Shown piece by piece: positions 56,371 to 64,000 of a DNA stretch of 64,000 bases. The notes beneath the pieces were generated by a model. It searched no databases. It saw nothing but the letters and a program-made list of their open reading frames with translations, and was not told where the DNA came from. The first letter of the stretch is position 1, and each line of letters begins with the position of its first letter. The stretch is from the NCBI GenBank assembly GCA_001771065.1, contig MESQ01000038.1:1-64000 (forward strand), in the 5' to 3' direction. The translations under genes and the position numbers were made by a program. Source of the stretch: Burkholderiales bacterium RIFOXYD12_FULL_59_19. Its GTDB lineage: Bacteria > Pseudomonadota > Gammaproteobacteria > Burkholderiales > Burkholderiaceae_C.

Positions 56371-57369
56371 ATGAGCGAGGGAACTACCATGAGTCCGCAA
56401 CCAATGTCCCATAAAACGGGCAGTGCCAGCATGGTGTCGATTGCCCGGCGGCAACGGCTCCAGGACGTCTTTTTTCATCGCATCACGCAGTCGTTTTCGC
56501 TGCTGGTGCTGATCGCCCTGATGGGCATCATTGTTTCCCTGTTCATCAATGCCTGGCCTGCGTTCCAGAAGTTCGGTGTGAGCTTCATCTGGTACGTTGA
56601 ATGGGACATCATCAATGAAGAATTTGGTGCCGCGATCGCGATCGTCGGCACTCTGGCCAGCGCAATCATTGCCATGCTGATCGCCGTGCCGCTGTCCTTT
56701 GGCATCGCGCTGTTCCTCACCGAAACCTGTCCCACCTGGCTGCGTCGCCCGCTGGGCACGGCGGTGGAGCTGCTGGCGGCCGTGCCTTCCATCATCTATG
56801 GCATGTTTGGCCTGTTCGTGTTTGCACCGCTGTTCGCCGACTACGCCCAGATGCCGCTGCAGAAGGTGCTGGGCGGCATGCCCCTGATCGGGTTCCTGTT
56901 TGGCGGTAGCACCAACGGCTTCGGCATCCTGGCCGCAGGCATCGTGCTCGCCTTCATGGTGCTGCCCTTCGTGGCCGCAGTGATCCGCGACGTGTTCGAG
57001 ATCGTTCCCCCCATCCTGCGTGAGTCGGCCTACGGGCTGGGTTGCACCACCTGGGAAGTGGTGCGCAAGGTGGTGCTGCCATACACGCAAAAAGGTGTGA
57101 TGGGCGGTGTGATGCTGGGCTTGGGCCGTGCGCTGGGCGAAACGATGGCCGTCACCTTCGTGATCGGCAACGCCAACCGCATGCCCACCTCGCTCTTCTC
57201 GCCCGGCACCTCGATCGCCTCGACGCTGGCCAACGAGTTCGGCGAGGCCGCCGACTTCCATATCTCTGCGCTGTTCGCGCTGGGTTTCCTGCTGTTCGTC
57301 ATCACCTTCATCGTGCTCGGTCTGGCCAAGTGGATGCTGGTGCGGACTGAAAAGGCCAAAGGCCTCTGA
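56371..57369 (+). CDS. pstC: Phosphate ABC transporter permease PstC
   Basis: Membrane permease motifs, GRALGETMAVTFVIGN. Confidence 0.97.
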   Translation: MSEGTTMSPQPMSHKTGSASMVSIARRQRLQDVFFHRITQSFSLLVLIALMGIIVSLFINAWPAFQKFGVSFIWYVEWDIINEEFGAAIAIVGTLASAIIAMLIAVPLSFGIALFLTETCPTWLRRPLGTAVELLAAVPSIIYGMFGLFVFAPLFADYAQMPLQKVLGGMPLIGFLFGGSTNGFGILAAGIVLAFMVLPFVAAVIRDVFEIVPPILRESAYGLGCTTWEVVRKVVLPYTQKGVMGGVMLGLGRALGETMAVTFVIGNANRMPTSLFSPGTSIASTLANEFGEAADFHISALFALGFLLFVITFIVLGLAKWMLVRTEKAKGL

Positions 57370-57392
57370 ATCCCACACCCAAAGGCACAACC

Positions 57393-58247
57393 ATGGACTT
57401 CAATCAATCACTTTACCGCCAGCGTCGCTGGGCCAACACCATCGGCCTGACCCTCTCGATGGGCTCGATGGCGCTGGGTCTGACCGTGCTGCTATGGATT
57501 CTGTTCGTGCTGTTCAGCAACGGCTTTGCCGCGCTGGACTGGAATATGTTCACCCATTCCACCCCCGCGCCCGGCACGGAAGGCGGTGGCTTGGCTAACG
57601 CCATCGTGGGCAGCCTGCTGATGGTAGGCTTCACTGTGCTGGTGTCCACACCGATCGGCATCTTTTCCGGTGTGTACCTGGCCGAATACGGCGACCAGAG
57701 CAAGACCGCCGAAGTGACCCGCTTCGTGACCGACATCATGCTGTCGGCACCCTCCATCGTGCTGGGCCTGTTCGTCTACGCCATCGCGGTGGCCACGATG
57801 GGCACGTTCTCGGGCTGGGCCGGCACGCTGGCGCTGTCGCTGATTGCGGTGCCGGTGGTCGTCCGCACGACTGAGAACATGCTACGTCTGGTGCCCGGCA
57901 GCCTGCGCGAAGCGGCCTTTGCCCTGGGTGCGCCGCGCTGGAAAGTGGCGACCCTGGTCACGTTGCGCGCGGCCAAGAGCGGTGTCATGACCGGTCTGCT
58001 GCTGGCCGTGGCCCGCATCAGCGGTGAGACCGCACCGCTGCTGTTCACCGCGCTGAATAACCAGTTCTTCAGCACCGACATGGGGCGGCCCATGGCCAAT
58101 CTGCCGGTGGTGATTTTTCAATTCGCCATGAGCCCCTATGAGAACTGGATACGCCTGGCCTGGGGTGGGGCACTGCTGATCACCCTGGCCGTACTGGCGC
58201 TCAACATCCTGGCCCGCATTTTCTTCCGAGAAAAAGTTCGCGCCTGA
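57393..58247 (+). CDS. pstA: Phosphate ABC transporter permease PstA
   Basis: GVYLAEYGDQSKTAEVTRFVTDIMLSAPSIVLGLF; ARISGETAPLLFTA. Confidence 0.97.
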   Translation: MDFNQSLYRQRRWANTIGLTLSMGSMALGLTVLLWILFVLFSNGFAALDWNMFTHSTPAPGTEGGGLANAIVGSLLMVGFTVLVSTPIGIFSGVYLAEYGDQSKTAEVTRFVTDIMLSAPSIVLGLFVYAIAVATMGTFSGWAGTLALSLIAVPVVVRTTENMLRLVPGSLREAAFALGAPRWKVATLVTLRAAKSGVMTGLLLAVARISGETAPLLFTALNNQFFSTDMGRPMANLPVVIFQFAMSPYENWIRLAWGGALLITLAVLALNILARIFFREKVRA

Positions 58248-58262
58248 CATCCCTATTCGACT

Positions 58263-59081
58263 TTGGACATCACCATGACCGCTACTGCTCCTGCACAAGC
58301 CCCTTCCCCAACGACAGACGCGCCGAAGAAAAATGCGCTTGAAGTGCGCAACCTCGATTTTTTCTACGGCAAATTCCAAGGCCTCAGAGGCGTCAATCTG
58401 AACATTGAAGAGCACAAGGTAACTGCCTTCATTGGCCCTTCGGGCTGTGGCAAGTCAACGCTGCTGCGCACCTTGAATCGCATGTACAGCCTTTACCCCG
58501 GCCAGCGGGCCGTGGGCGAGATTAACTTCTACGGTCAGAACATCCTGGAACCCAAGCAGGACCTGAACCTGCTGCGTGCCCGCATTGGCATGGTGTTTCA
58601 GAAACCCACGCCGTTTCCCATGACGATCTACGACAACATCGCCTTTGGCATCAAGCTCTATGAGAACCTGAGCAAGGACGACATGGACGAGCGTGTGGAA
58701 TGGGCGCTGACCAAGTCCGCGTTATGGAACGAGGTCAAGGACAAGCTCAGCCAGAGCGGCCTGTCTCTTTCGGGCGGACAGCAGCAGCGTCTATGCATTG
58801 CGCGCAGCGTGGCGGTGAAGCCTTCGGTGTTACTGTTGGACGAACCCACTTCGGCGCTGGACCCGATTTCCACCGGCAAGGTAGAGGAGCTGGTGCACGA
58901 GCTCAAAAACGAGTACACCATTGCCATCGTCACGCACAACATGCAGCAGGCTGCCCGCTGCAGCGACTACACCGCCTACATGTACCTGGGCGAATTGATC
59001 GAATTCGGTTCCACTGATCAGATATTCTTGAAACCCAACCGTCAGGAGACTGAAGACTACATCACCGGCCGTTTCGGCTGA
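58263..59081 (+). CDS. pstB: Phosphate ABC transporter ATP-binding protein
   Basis: [40 protein letters not shown]. Confidence 0.98.
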   Translation: MDITMTATAPAQAPSPTTDAPKKNALEVRNLDFFYGKFQGLRGVNLNIEEHKVTAFIGPSGCGKSTLLRTLNRMYSLYPGQRAVGEINFYGQNILEPKQDLNLLRARIGMVFQKPTPFPMTIYDNIAFGIKLYENLSKDDMDERVEWALTKSALWNEVKDKLSQSGLSLSGGQQQRLCIARSVAVKPSVLLLDEPTSALDPISTGKVEELVHELKNEYTIAIVTHNMQQAARCSDYTAYMYLGELIEFGSTDQIFLKPNRQETEDYITGRFG

Positions 59082-59096
59082 TCTGGAGGAAGAAAC

Positions 59097-59798
59097 ATGT
59101 CCGAAAAACATTTGTCCTCACAATTCGACGCCGAACTCACGTCCGTTTCTGCGCAAGTCATGGCGCTGGGCGGTCTGGTGGAATCACAAGTCCGGCAAGC
59201 TATTTATGCCCTGTCTCAGTTCAACGTGGAAGCCGCCAGCCAAGTGATGGCAACCGAGGCCCAGGTCAATGCGATGGAAGTGAACATTGACCGTGACATA
59301 TCCAGCATCATGGCCTTGCGTCAGCCTGCGGCGCGTGACTTGCGTTTGCTGATTGCCCTCTCCAAAACCACGGCCAACCTGGAGCGTGTCGGTGATGAGG
59401 CTGAGAAAATTGGCCGCATGGTGCAGTCCATCATCAGCAGCGGCGCACCACGGTCCTTGCCGTCACTGGAGCTGCGGGTGGCAGCCGACCTGGCTTCCGG
59501 CTTGTTGAGAAAAGCGCTGGATGCTTTTGCCCGGCTTGACACCACCGCGGCACTGGCCATCCTCAAAGAGGACGATCAGATTGACCAGGAGTTTGACGGC
59601 TTTGTGCGCAAACTCATCACTTACATGATGGAAGATCCAAGGATGATTTCCCCCAGCCTGGATTTGCTGTTTGTCGCCAAGGCGATTGAGCGTGTTGGCG
59701 ATCATGCAAAAAACATTGCGGAGTTTGTCATCTATGTGGCCAAGGGTGAGGACATCCGCCACGCCGGCCGGGAAAAGATTGAATCAGGCGACCACTGA
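59097..59798 (+). CDS. phoU: Phosphate signalling protein PhoU (copy 2)
   Basis: 233 aa, closely similar to 52071-52772 product. Confidence 0.95.
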   Translation: MSEKHLSSQFDAELTSVSAQVMALGGLVESQVRQAIYALSQFNVEAASQVMATEAQVNAMEVNIDRDISSIMALRQPAARDLRLLIALSKTTANLERVGDEAEKIGRMVQSIISSGAPRSLPSLELRVAADLASGLLRKALDAFARLDTTAALAILKEDDQIDQEFDGFVRKLITYMMEDPRMISPSLDLLFVAKAIERVGDHAKNIAEFVIYVAKGEDIRHAGREKIESGDH

Positions 59799-59807
59799 GG
59801 AACACGC

Positions 59808-60449
59808 TCAGGATTTTTTCAGGATTTCGATGACTTCGTCATCGTCAACCTGATCAAAGTGCTGGTAAAACTGCCCTACGGCCTGGAAAAACGGCGGTAC
59901 CTCCAGACACACCACCTCATCTGCCAGTTCGGTCACAACAGCCAGTGTGTCCGCCGGCGCCACCGGCACTGCACAGATCAATTTGGCGGGCTTGCTGGCG
60001 CGCAAACCATGCAGCGCAGCAATCATGGTAGCGCCAGTGGCCAACCCATCGTCGACCACAATCACCAGGCGCCCGTCCGGACTGATGGCCGGACGAATCG
60101 GCGTGTACTGCGCGCGGCGCCGGCCAATGATGTCCAGCTGGCGCTGCTTTTCAGCTTTCAGGTAAGCGGCATTGCCGCCATCGATTTGCGCGTAGTCAGA
60201 CAGGTAAGTCCAGCCGCTTTCATCCACCGACCCAATCGCCACCTCAGGTTCGTAAGGGGCGCGCAACTTGCGCACCAGCACCACGTCAAGTTCACCCTCA
60301 AGCTGGCTGGCGATGAGTTTTCCCATGGGCACGGCTCCACGCGGAATCGCCAAAATCAGCGGATGCTTTCCCCGGTAAATAGTCAGTCTGTCGGCCAGTT
60401 GCCGGGCCGCATCAAGGCGATCACGAAACATGATTGAATTCCTGGTCAA
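59808..60449 (-). CDS. Phosphoribosyltransferase
   Basis: VIVVDDGLATGATMIAAL PRPP motif. Confidence 0.93.
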   Translation of the reverse strand: MTRNSIMFRDRLDAARQLADRLTIYRGKHPLILAIPRGAVPMGKLIASQLEGELDVVLVRKLRAPYEPEVAIGSVDESGWTYLSDYAQIDGGNAAYLKAEKQRQLDIIGRRRAQYTPIRPAISPDGRLVIVVDDGLATGATMIAALHGLRASKPAKLICAVPVAPADTLAVVTELADEVVCLEVPPFFQAVGQFYQHFDQVDDDEVIEILKKS

Positions 60450-60549
60450 CTGTAAATATCTGAAATACCAGGTTCAAGTTTCTCAATCTGAAAAAATCCG
60501 GCTTTGACAATTCGCAATTGTGGCCAGCCACGCCGCAGGACACTTGCCT

Positions 60550-60768
60550 TCACTGCACCTTTTTGACGGGGCGACAGTCGAAGCAAAAAAACATCAAGGC
60601 ATTCAGATACCGTTGAATTCTGCCCATGCTACGCGCCTTGTGTTTACCGCATTTGATGCAACTCCGTGTTTCACCCGGCGCCCCCATGGCCTGAAATGGT
60701 GAGCCCTTTTCTTTGGTCAGATAACGAAGACCAGAGGCAGAGATTTGTGTCGATTCGTCGTTGTACAT
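60550..60768 (-). CDS. Small zinc-ribbon-like hypothetical protein
   Basis: 72 aa with CIKCGKH...CFDC Cys pairs. Confidence 0.5.
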   Translation of the reverse strand: MYNDESTQISASGLRYLTKEKGSPFQAMGAPGETRSCIKCGKHKARSMGRIQRYLNALMFFCFDCRPVKKVQ

Positions 60769-61027
60769 GAGACTTGAATGGGTTTCTTGACGTTGATGGG
60801 ATCAGCCATTGTGCTCGACGGCAGTTTCAGTGATGTGACAAGCTTGGGCCCAAAAAGCTCCGTATTGCCACCACCAGGTGGAGCGGCACTTTTAACCAAA
60901 CCGCCAAATAAGCTTAATAAAAATGACTTATTGCCATGCGAAGCTGTGCGCATGGAAAAAACAGAAAAGCTTGCAATTCGCATTGAGTTCAAAAGCTGTG
61001 TGTCTGCTGTGCGGGGAATGCAGCAAC

Positions 61028-61807
61028 ATGACAGCGCTGCAAGTCCGCTCGATCTTCCTGTCTGACATCCATCTCGGCACCAAGGCTTGCCAGGCCCATC
61101 ACCTGCTTGAGTTTCTGAAGGAATATTCTTCAGAGCATGTCTTTTTGCTCGGCGACATCATCGACTTGTGGGCCATGAATCGCGGTGGTGTGCATTGGTC
61201 GCCTGCACAAAATACTTTCATGCAGAAAATGCTTCGCCGTGCGCGTCATGGCCAGAAGGTCATTTTCATTCCAGGCAACCACGACGAAGCAATCCGTGAA
61301 TACGTCGGTGTGTCATTCGGCGACATCATGGTGCAGCATGACTACATTCATACGGCTGCAGATGGCCGACGTTATTTGTTGTTGCACGGCGATGAGTTCG
61401 ACCAGGTAACACGCCATCACAGATGGATCGCGCTCCTGGGCGACAAAGCTTACGATTTCCTGGTCCGCCTGAATATTCATCTATCTTGGCTGCGGCGAAC
61501 ACTCAAAATCCCTGGCTATTGGTCCCTGGCGGGGTACGCCAAACGAAAAGTGAAGACTGCTGTCAGCTTCATTTTCAACTTTGAAGAATCTGTGATCCAC
61601 CATGCGCGCGACCTCGGCTTGGATGGTGCCATTTGCGGTCATATTCATTGGCCAATGATCAAGCAAATTGATGGGCTGCAATACCTCAATTGTGGTGACT
61701 GGGTGAACAGCTGCACGGCCATCGTCGAACACCTGGATGGCCGCATGGAGTTGGTTTTAAGGACTACAACTCCCAAAGCCAGCGCAGCGCCAATGACCAA
61801 CATTTGA
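61028..61807 (+). CDS. Metallophosphoesterase, PlcP/UDP-2,3-diacylglucosamine hydrolase-like
   Basis: FLSDIHLGTKACQAHHLLEFL, LLGDIIDLWAMNR, GNHDE, HGDEFDQVTRHHRWIALLGDKAYDF, GYWSLAGYAKRKVKTAVSFI, CGHIHWP. Confidence 0.9.
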   Translation: MTALQVRSIFLSDIHLGTKACQAHHLLEFLKEYSSEHVFLLGDIIDLWAMNRGGVHWSPAQNTFMQKMLRRARHGQKVIFIPGNHDEAIREYVGVSFGDIMVQHDYIHTAADGRRYLLLHGDEFDQVTRHHRWIALLGDKAYDFLVRLNIHLSWLRRTLKIPGYWSLAGYAKRKVKTAVSFIFNFEESVIHHARDLGLDGAICGHIHWPMIKQIDGLQYLNCGDWVNSCTAIVEHLDGRMELVLRTTTPKASAAPMTNI

Positions 61808-61816
61808 GAAACAAGC

Positions 61817-62254
61817 ATGGAAAGTCCCTACAAAGGAAAGACTGGCATAAAACGCCTGGTCAATGCATTCAACTACTCCTGTGCCGACTTGCGCGCAGCA
61901 TTTCGTCATGAAGATGCCTTCCGCCAGGAGGGGCTACTGGCCATGGTTCTGATACCGCTTGCGTTCTGACTCGAAAGTCAATTGCTGGGTCGCGTGCTGA
62001 TGATTTCCTGTGTATTTTTGGTTCTCATCGTTGAGTTGATCAATTCAGCCATCGAGGCCACCGTCGACCGCATTTCCCTCGACGATCACCGGCTTGTCAA
62101 GCGCGCCAAAAACATTGGCAGCGCATCGGTCCTGATCGGTCTGCTGAACCTCGTTACCAGTTTGGGCACTGGTCCTACTGAACTGACTTCATGGAAATTC
62201 TATTTATTTCCGATGTCTATTTTCCGCGGATCAATGGCGTTTCAACGTCAATGA
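61817..62254 (+). pseudogene. dgkA: Diacylglycerol kinase interrupted by in-frame TGA (61967-61969)
   Basis: MESPYKGKTGIKRLVNAFNYSCADLRAAFRHEDAFRQEGLLAMVLIPLAF*LESQLLGRVLMISCVFLVLIVELINSAIEATVDRISLDDHRLVKRAKNIGSASVLI; both halves in the same frame. Confidence 0.85.
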
Positions 62255-62436
62255 AAACCTACCACCGGAACCTGCGCTTGCTCGACCACGTCGTTCATGT
62301 GCTTGCACCTGACTATGGGGTGCCAAGTTTTGATGAAACGGACATCACGCCCGTGCCGTCGCGCCGGATCCCTTTCGATCCTGAAGACAGGTTGATGAGT
62401 TTCAAGTGGGTGATGAGCCACGTCGGCAAAGTTATG
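62191..62436 (+). pseudogene. GT4-family glycosyltransferase, 5' fragment truncated at about 62430
   Basis: [44 protein letters not shown]...[21 protein letters not shown], then sequence becomes antisense glgC. Confidence 0.8.
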
Positions 62437-63225
62437 GGCGTGACTACGGTGGTGCTCGACACAGTATGGAATCACGTCCTTACCAAAATCACGGCTGGAA
62501 TTCGGATCATCGGCATCACGTTGCAATTGCTCAAACAAAAATCGCGTGTTGGACACATACACCCCCATGCTGGCCAGCGCCACGTCGGGATGGCCCGGCA
62601 TCGGTTGCGGATGCGCGGGTTTCTCAGCGAAAGCTTGAATGCGGTGATCCACATCGACCGACATCACGCCAAAGCTACCGGCTTCATGCAACGGCACCTG
62701 GACACACGCCACCGTCAGGTCGGCCTCGCGCTCGACATTCGCCGCCAGTAGATGCCCATAATCCATTCGATAAATATGATCACCCGACAGCACCAGAACA
62801 TAGTCCGGTTTGGCGTGGCTGATTTCGCGCAGATTCTGGTAGACCGCGTCGGCGCTACCCCGGTACCAGAAGGACTCGTCGACCTGCTGCTGGGCCGACA
62901 TGATTTCGATGAATTCACCCATGCGACCATCCAGAAAGCGCCAGGCCAGGTGCAGGTGCCGAATCAGGCTTTGGGATTTGTATTGCGTTGCCACACCAAT
63001 GCGCCGCACACCCGAGTTGACACAGTTTGACAGTGTGAAATCAATAATGCGAAATTTGCCACCGAAGGGCACCGCCGGCTTGGCACGCCAGTCGGTCAGA
63101 GCCGCCAAACGGCTGCCACGCCCGCCAGCCAAAACCATGGCAAAGGTATTGCGCGTCAATTAACTGACATAACGCGGATTGCGATGTGAATCGGCGCTGC
63201 CGTCCAGCGCTTGCTTGAGGGTCAT
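62430..63225 (-). pseudogene. glgC: Glucose-1-phosphate adenylyltransferase, 3'-truncated and with in-frame TAA near the 5' end
   Basis: [62 protein letters not shown]...[24 protein letters not shown] then similarity ends. Confidence 0.85.
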
Positions 63226-63309
63226 TGTTGCGCTCTCCTCGGGTTGTCATGCTGACCCTTGCTGCCAGTACTGGTGCCACCATGGTCAATTTCAGTATGA
63301 CGCAAGGTC

Positions 63310-63326
63310 ATGACAAGTGCGTGACG
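63310..63326 (-). promoter_or_regulatory. Candidate PHO box upstream of glgC
   Basis: Minus strand CGTCACGCACTTGTCAT, GTCAC/GTCAT half-sites 11 bp apart, about 85 bp from the original glgC ATG. Confidence 0.5.
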
Positions 63327-63375
63327 CTCTGTCACCCAGGGTCTTGATCATCACATCATGCTGACCCCTGGGGTC

Positions 63376-63403
63376 TTGACCAAATCCATTAATACGATAT
63401 AAA
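63376..63403 (+). promoter_or_regulatory. Candidate sigma70 promoter for the H1-like gene
   Basis: TTGACC - 16 nt - TATAAA. Confidence 0.5.
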
Positions 63404-63437
63404 CTATATACCCTGTTTAATTTAAGGAAAATCCACC

Positions 63438-64000
63438 ATGACATCAACAATCCAGGCAGAAGTTGCGACTGTGCCCACAACAACCGAGGCCGATCAGCCA
63501 AGCATCAGCAGCACAGTGTCGGCACCTTCGCCCTCCCCGGTTGCAGTCAAGGCCGTGGCAAAAAGAGCAGTTAAAACAAGTGCCAAAAAAGCAACTGCCC
63601 CGGCCAAGCCAGCAGCCAAGGTCGCGCTCAAACCAGTCGCCAAGACGGCCACACCCAAGGCTGCCGTCAAATCGGTGGTCAGCACAACGCCAATGGTTGC
63701 GCCCAAGGCCACCGCTAAAGCACCTGCGAAAGTTGCGCCCAAGGCCATGATCGCACCCACCGCAAATCTGACTGAAGGCAAACTGCTAAAAGCCAAAAAG
63801 CCCAAGCTGGTGCGCGACAGTTTCACCATCCCCAAGCTTGAATACCTCAAGCTGGAGGAGCTGAAGCACCGCGGTGTCAAGCTGGGCGCGTTGGTCAAGA
63901 AGAGCGAACTGATCCGCGCTGGCATCATGGCCTTGGCCGCCATGTCGGATTCCAATTTCCTGAAGACCACAAAAGCCGTTCCGGCCATCAAGACCGGCCG
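63438..64000 (+). CDS. Histone-H1-like Ala/Lys/Pro-rich protein with C-terminal ribbon-helix-helix-like domain (partial, runs off the window)
   Basis: MTSTIQAEVATVPTTTEADQPSISSTVSAPSPSPVAVKAVAKRAVKTSAKKATAPAKPAAKVALKPVAKTATPKAA...KLVRDSFTIPKLEYLKLEELKHRGVKLGALVKKSELIRAGIMALAAMSDSNFLKTTKAVPAIKTGR; no stop before the window end, so absent from the track. Confidence 0.85.
   Translation, partial: MTSTIQAEVATVPTTTEADQPSISSTVSAPSPSPVAVKAVAKRAVKTSAKKATAPAKPAAKVALKPVAKTATPKAAVKSVVSTTPMVAPKATAKAPAKVAPKAMIAPTANLTEGKLLKAKKPKLVRDSFTIPKLEYLKLEELKHRGVKLGALVKKSELIRAGIMALAAMSDSNFLKTTKAVPAIKTG

Noticed and set aside
56356-57390. 344-aa minus-strand ORF
   Set aside because: Antisense to pstC, His/Gln/Glu-rich shadow ORF.
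62191-62751. 186-aa ORF as an intact glycosyltransferase
   Set aside because: Only the first about 80 residues look like GT4; the rest is antisense glgC.
62248-63159. 303-aa ORF as an intact GlgC
   Set aside because: C-terminal about 65 residues are antisense of the GT4 fragment, and the real 5' end lies beyond an in-frame TAA.
63463-63750. 95-aa Arg/Pro/Gln-rich ORF
   Set aside because: Alternate frame of the H1-like CDS starting at 63438.

Overview
The window is a gene-dense chromosomal segment of a betaproteobacterium, most likely Comamonadaceae/Burkholderiales judging from gene content and order. It holds about 50 confident protein-coding genes. I saw no rRNA, tRNA, CRISPR array or intact transposase. 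Main blocks: tolA-like 3' end and dnaE; a LuxR-type regulator, hybrid kinase, periplasmic binding protein and TonB receptor cluster; ybbA-like ABC ATPase and tesA; mnmH, metC-like, purA, hisZ, hflCK, hflX, hfq; der, bamB, yfgM-like, hisS, ispG, rodZ-like, pilW-like, rlmN, ndk; rluB, scpB, rluD, bamD, PP2C phosphatase, zapE; lpd, sucB, sucA, prpE; trxA, rho, rpmE2; and a large phosphate block (phoR-phoB-phoU, ppk2, pstSCAB-phoU2, PlcP-like phosphoesterase). The most interesting material is: (1) a Pho-associated accessory zone with PHO-box-like sites, a PPK2 operon and two paralogous ribbon-helix-helix-like proteins, one with a histone-H1-like tail that runs off the window edge; (2) a decaying plcP-dgkA-glycosyltransferase/glgC zone with two in-frame nonsense codons and a tail-to-tail truncation junction; (3) a 230-bp two-copy repeat with terminal inverted repeats, copies inverted about 23.6 kb apart, aligning without gaps at about 80% identity by hand count; (4) other palindromic intergenic elements; (5) a small TTG-start ORF absent from the ORF track. 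All homology calls rest on recognising sequence motifs; no search was run.
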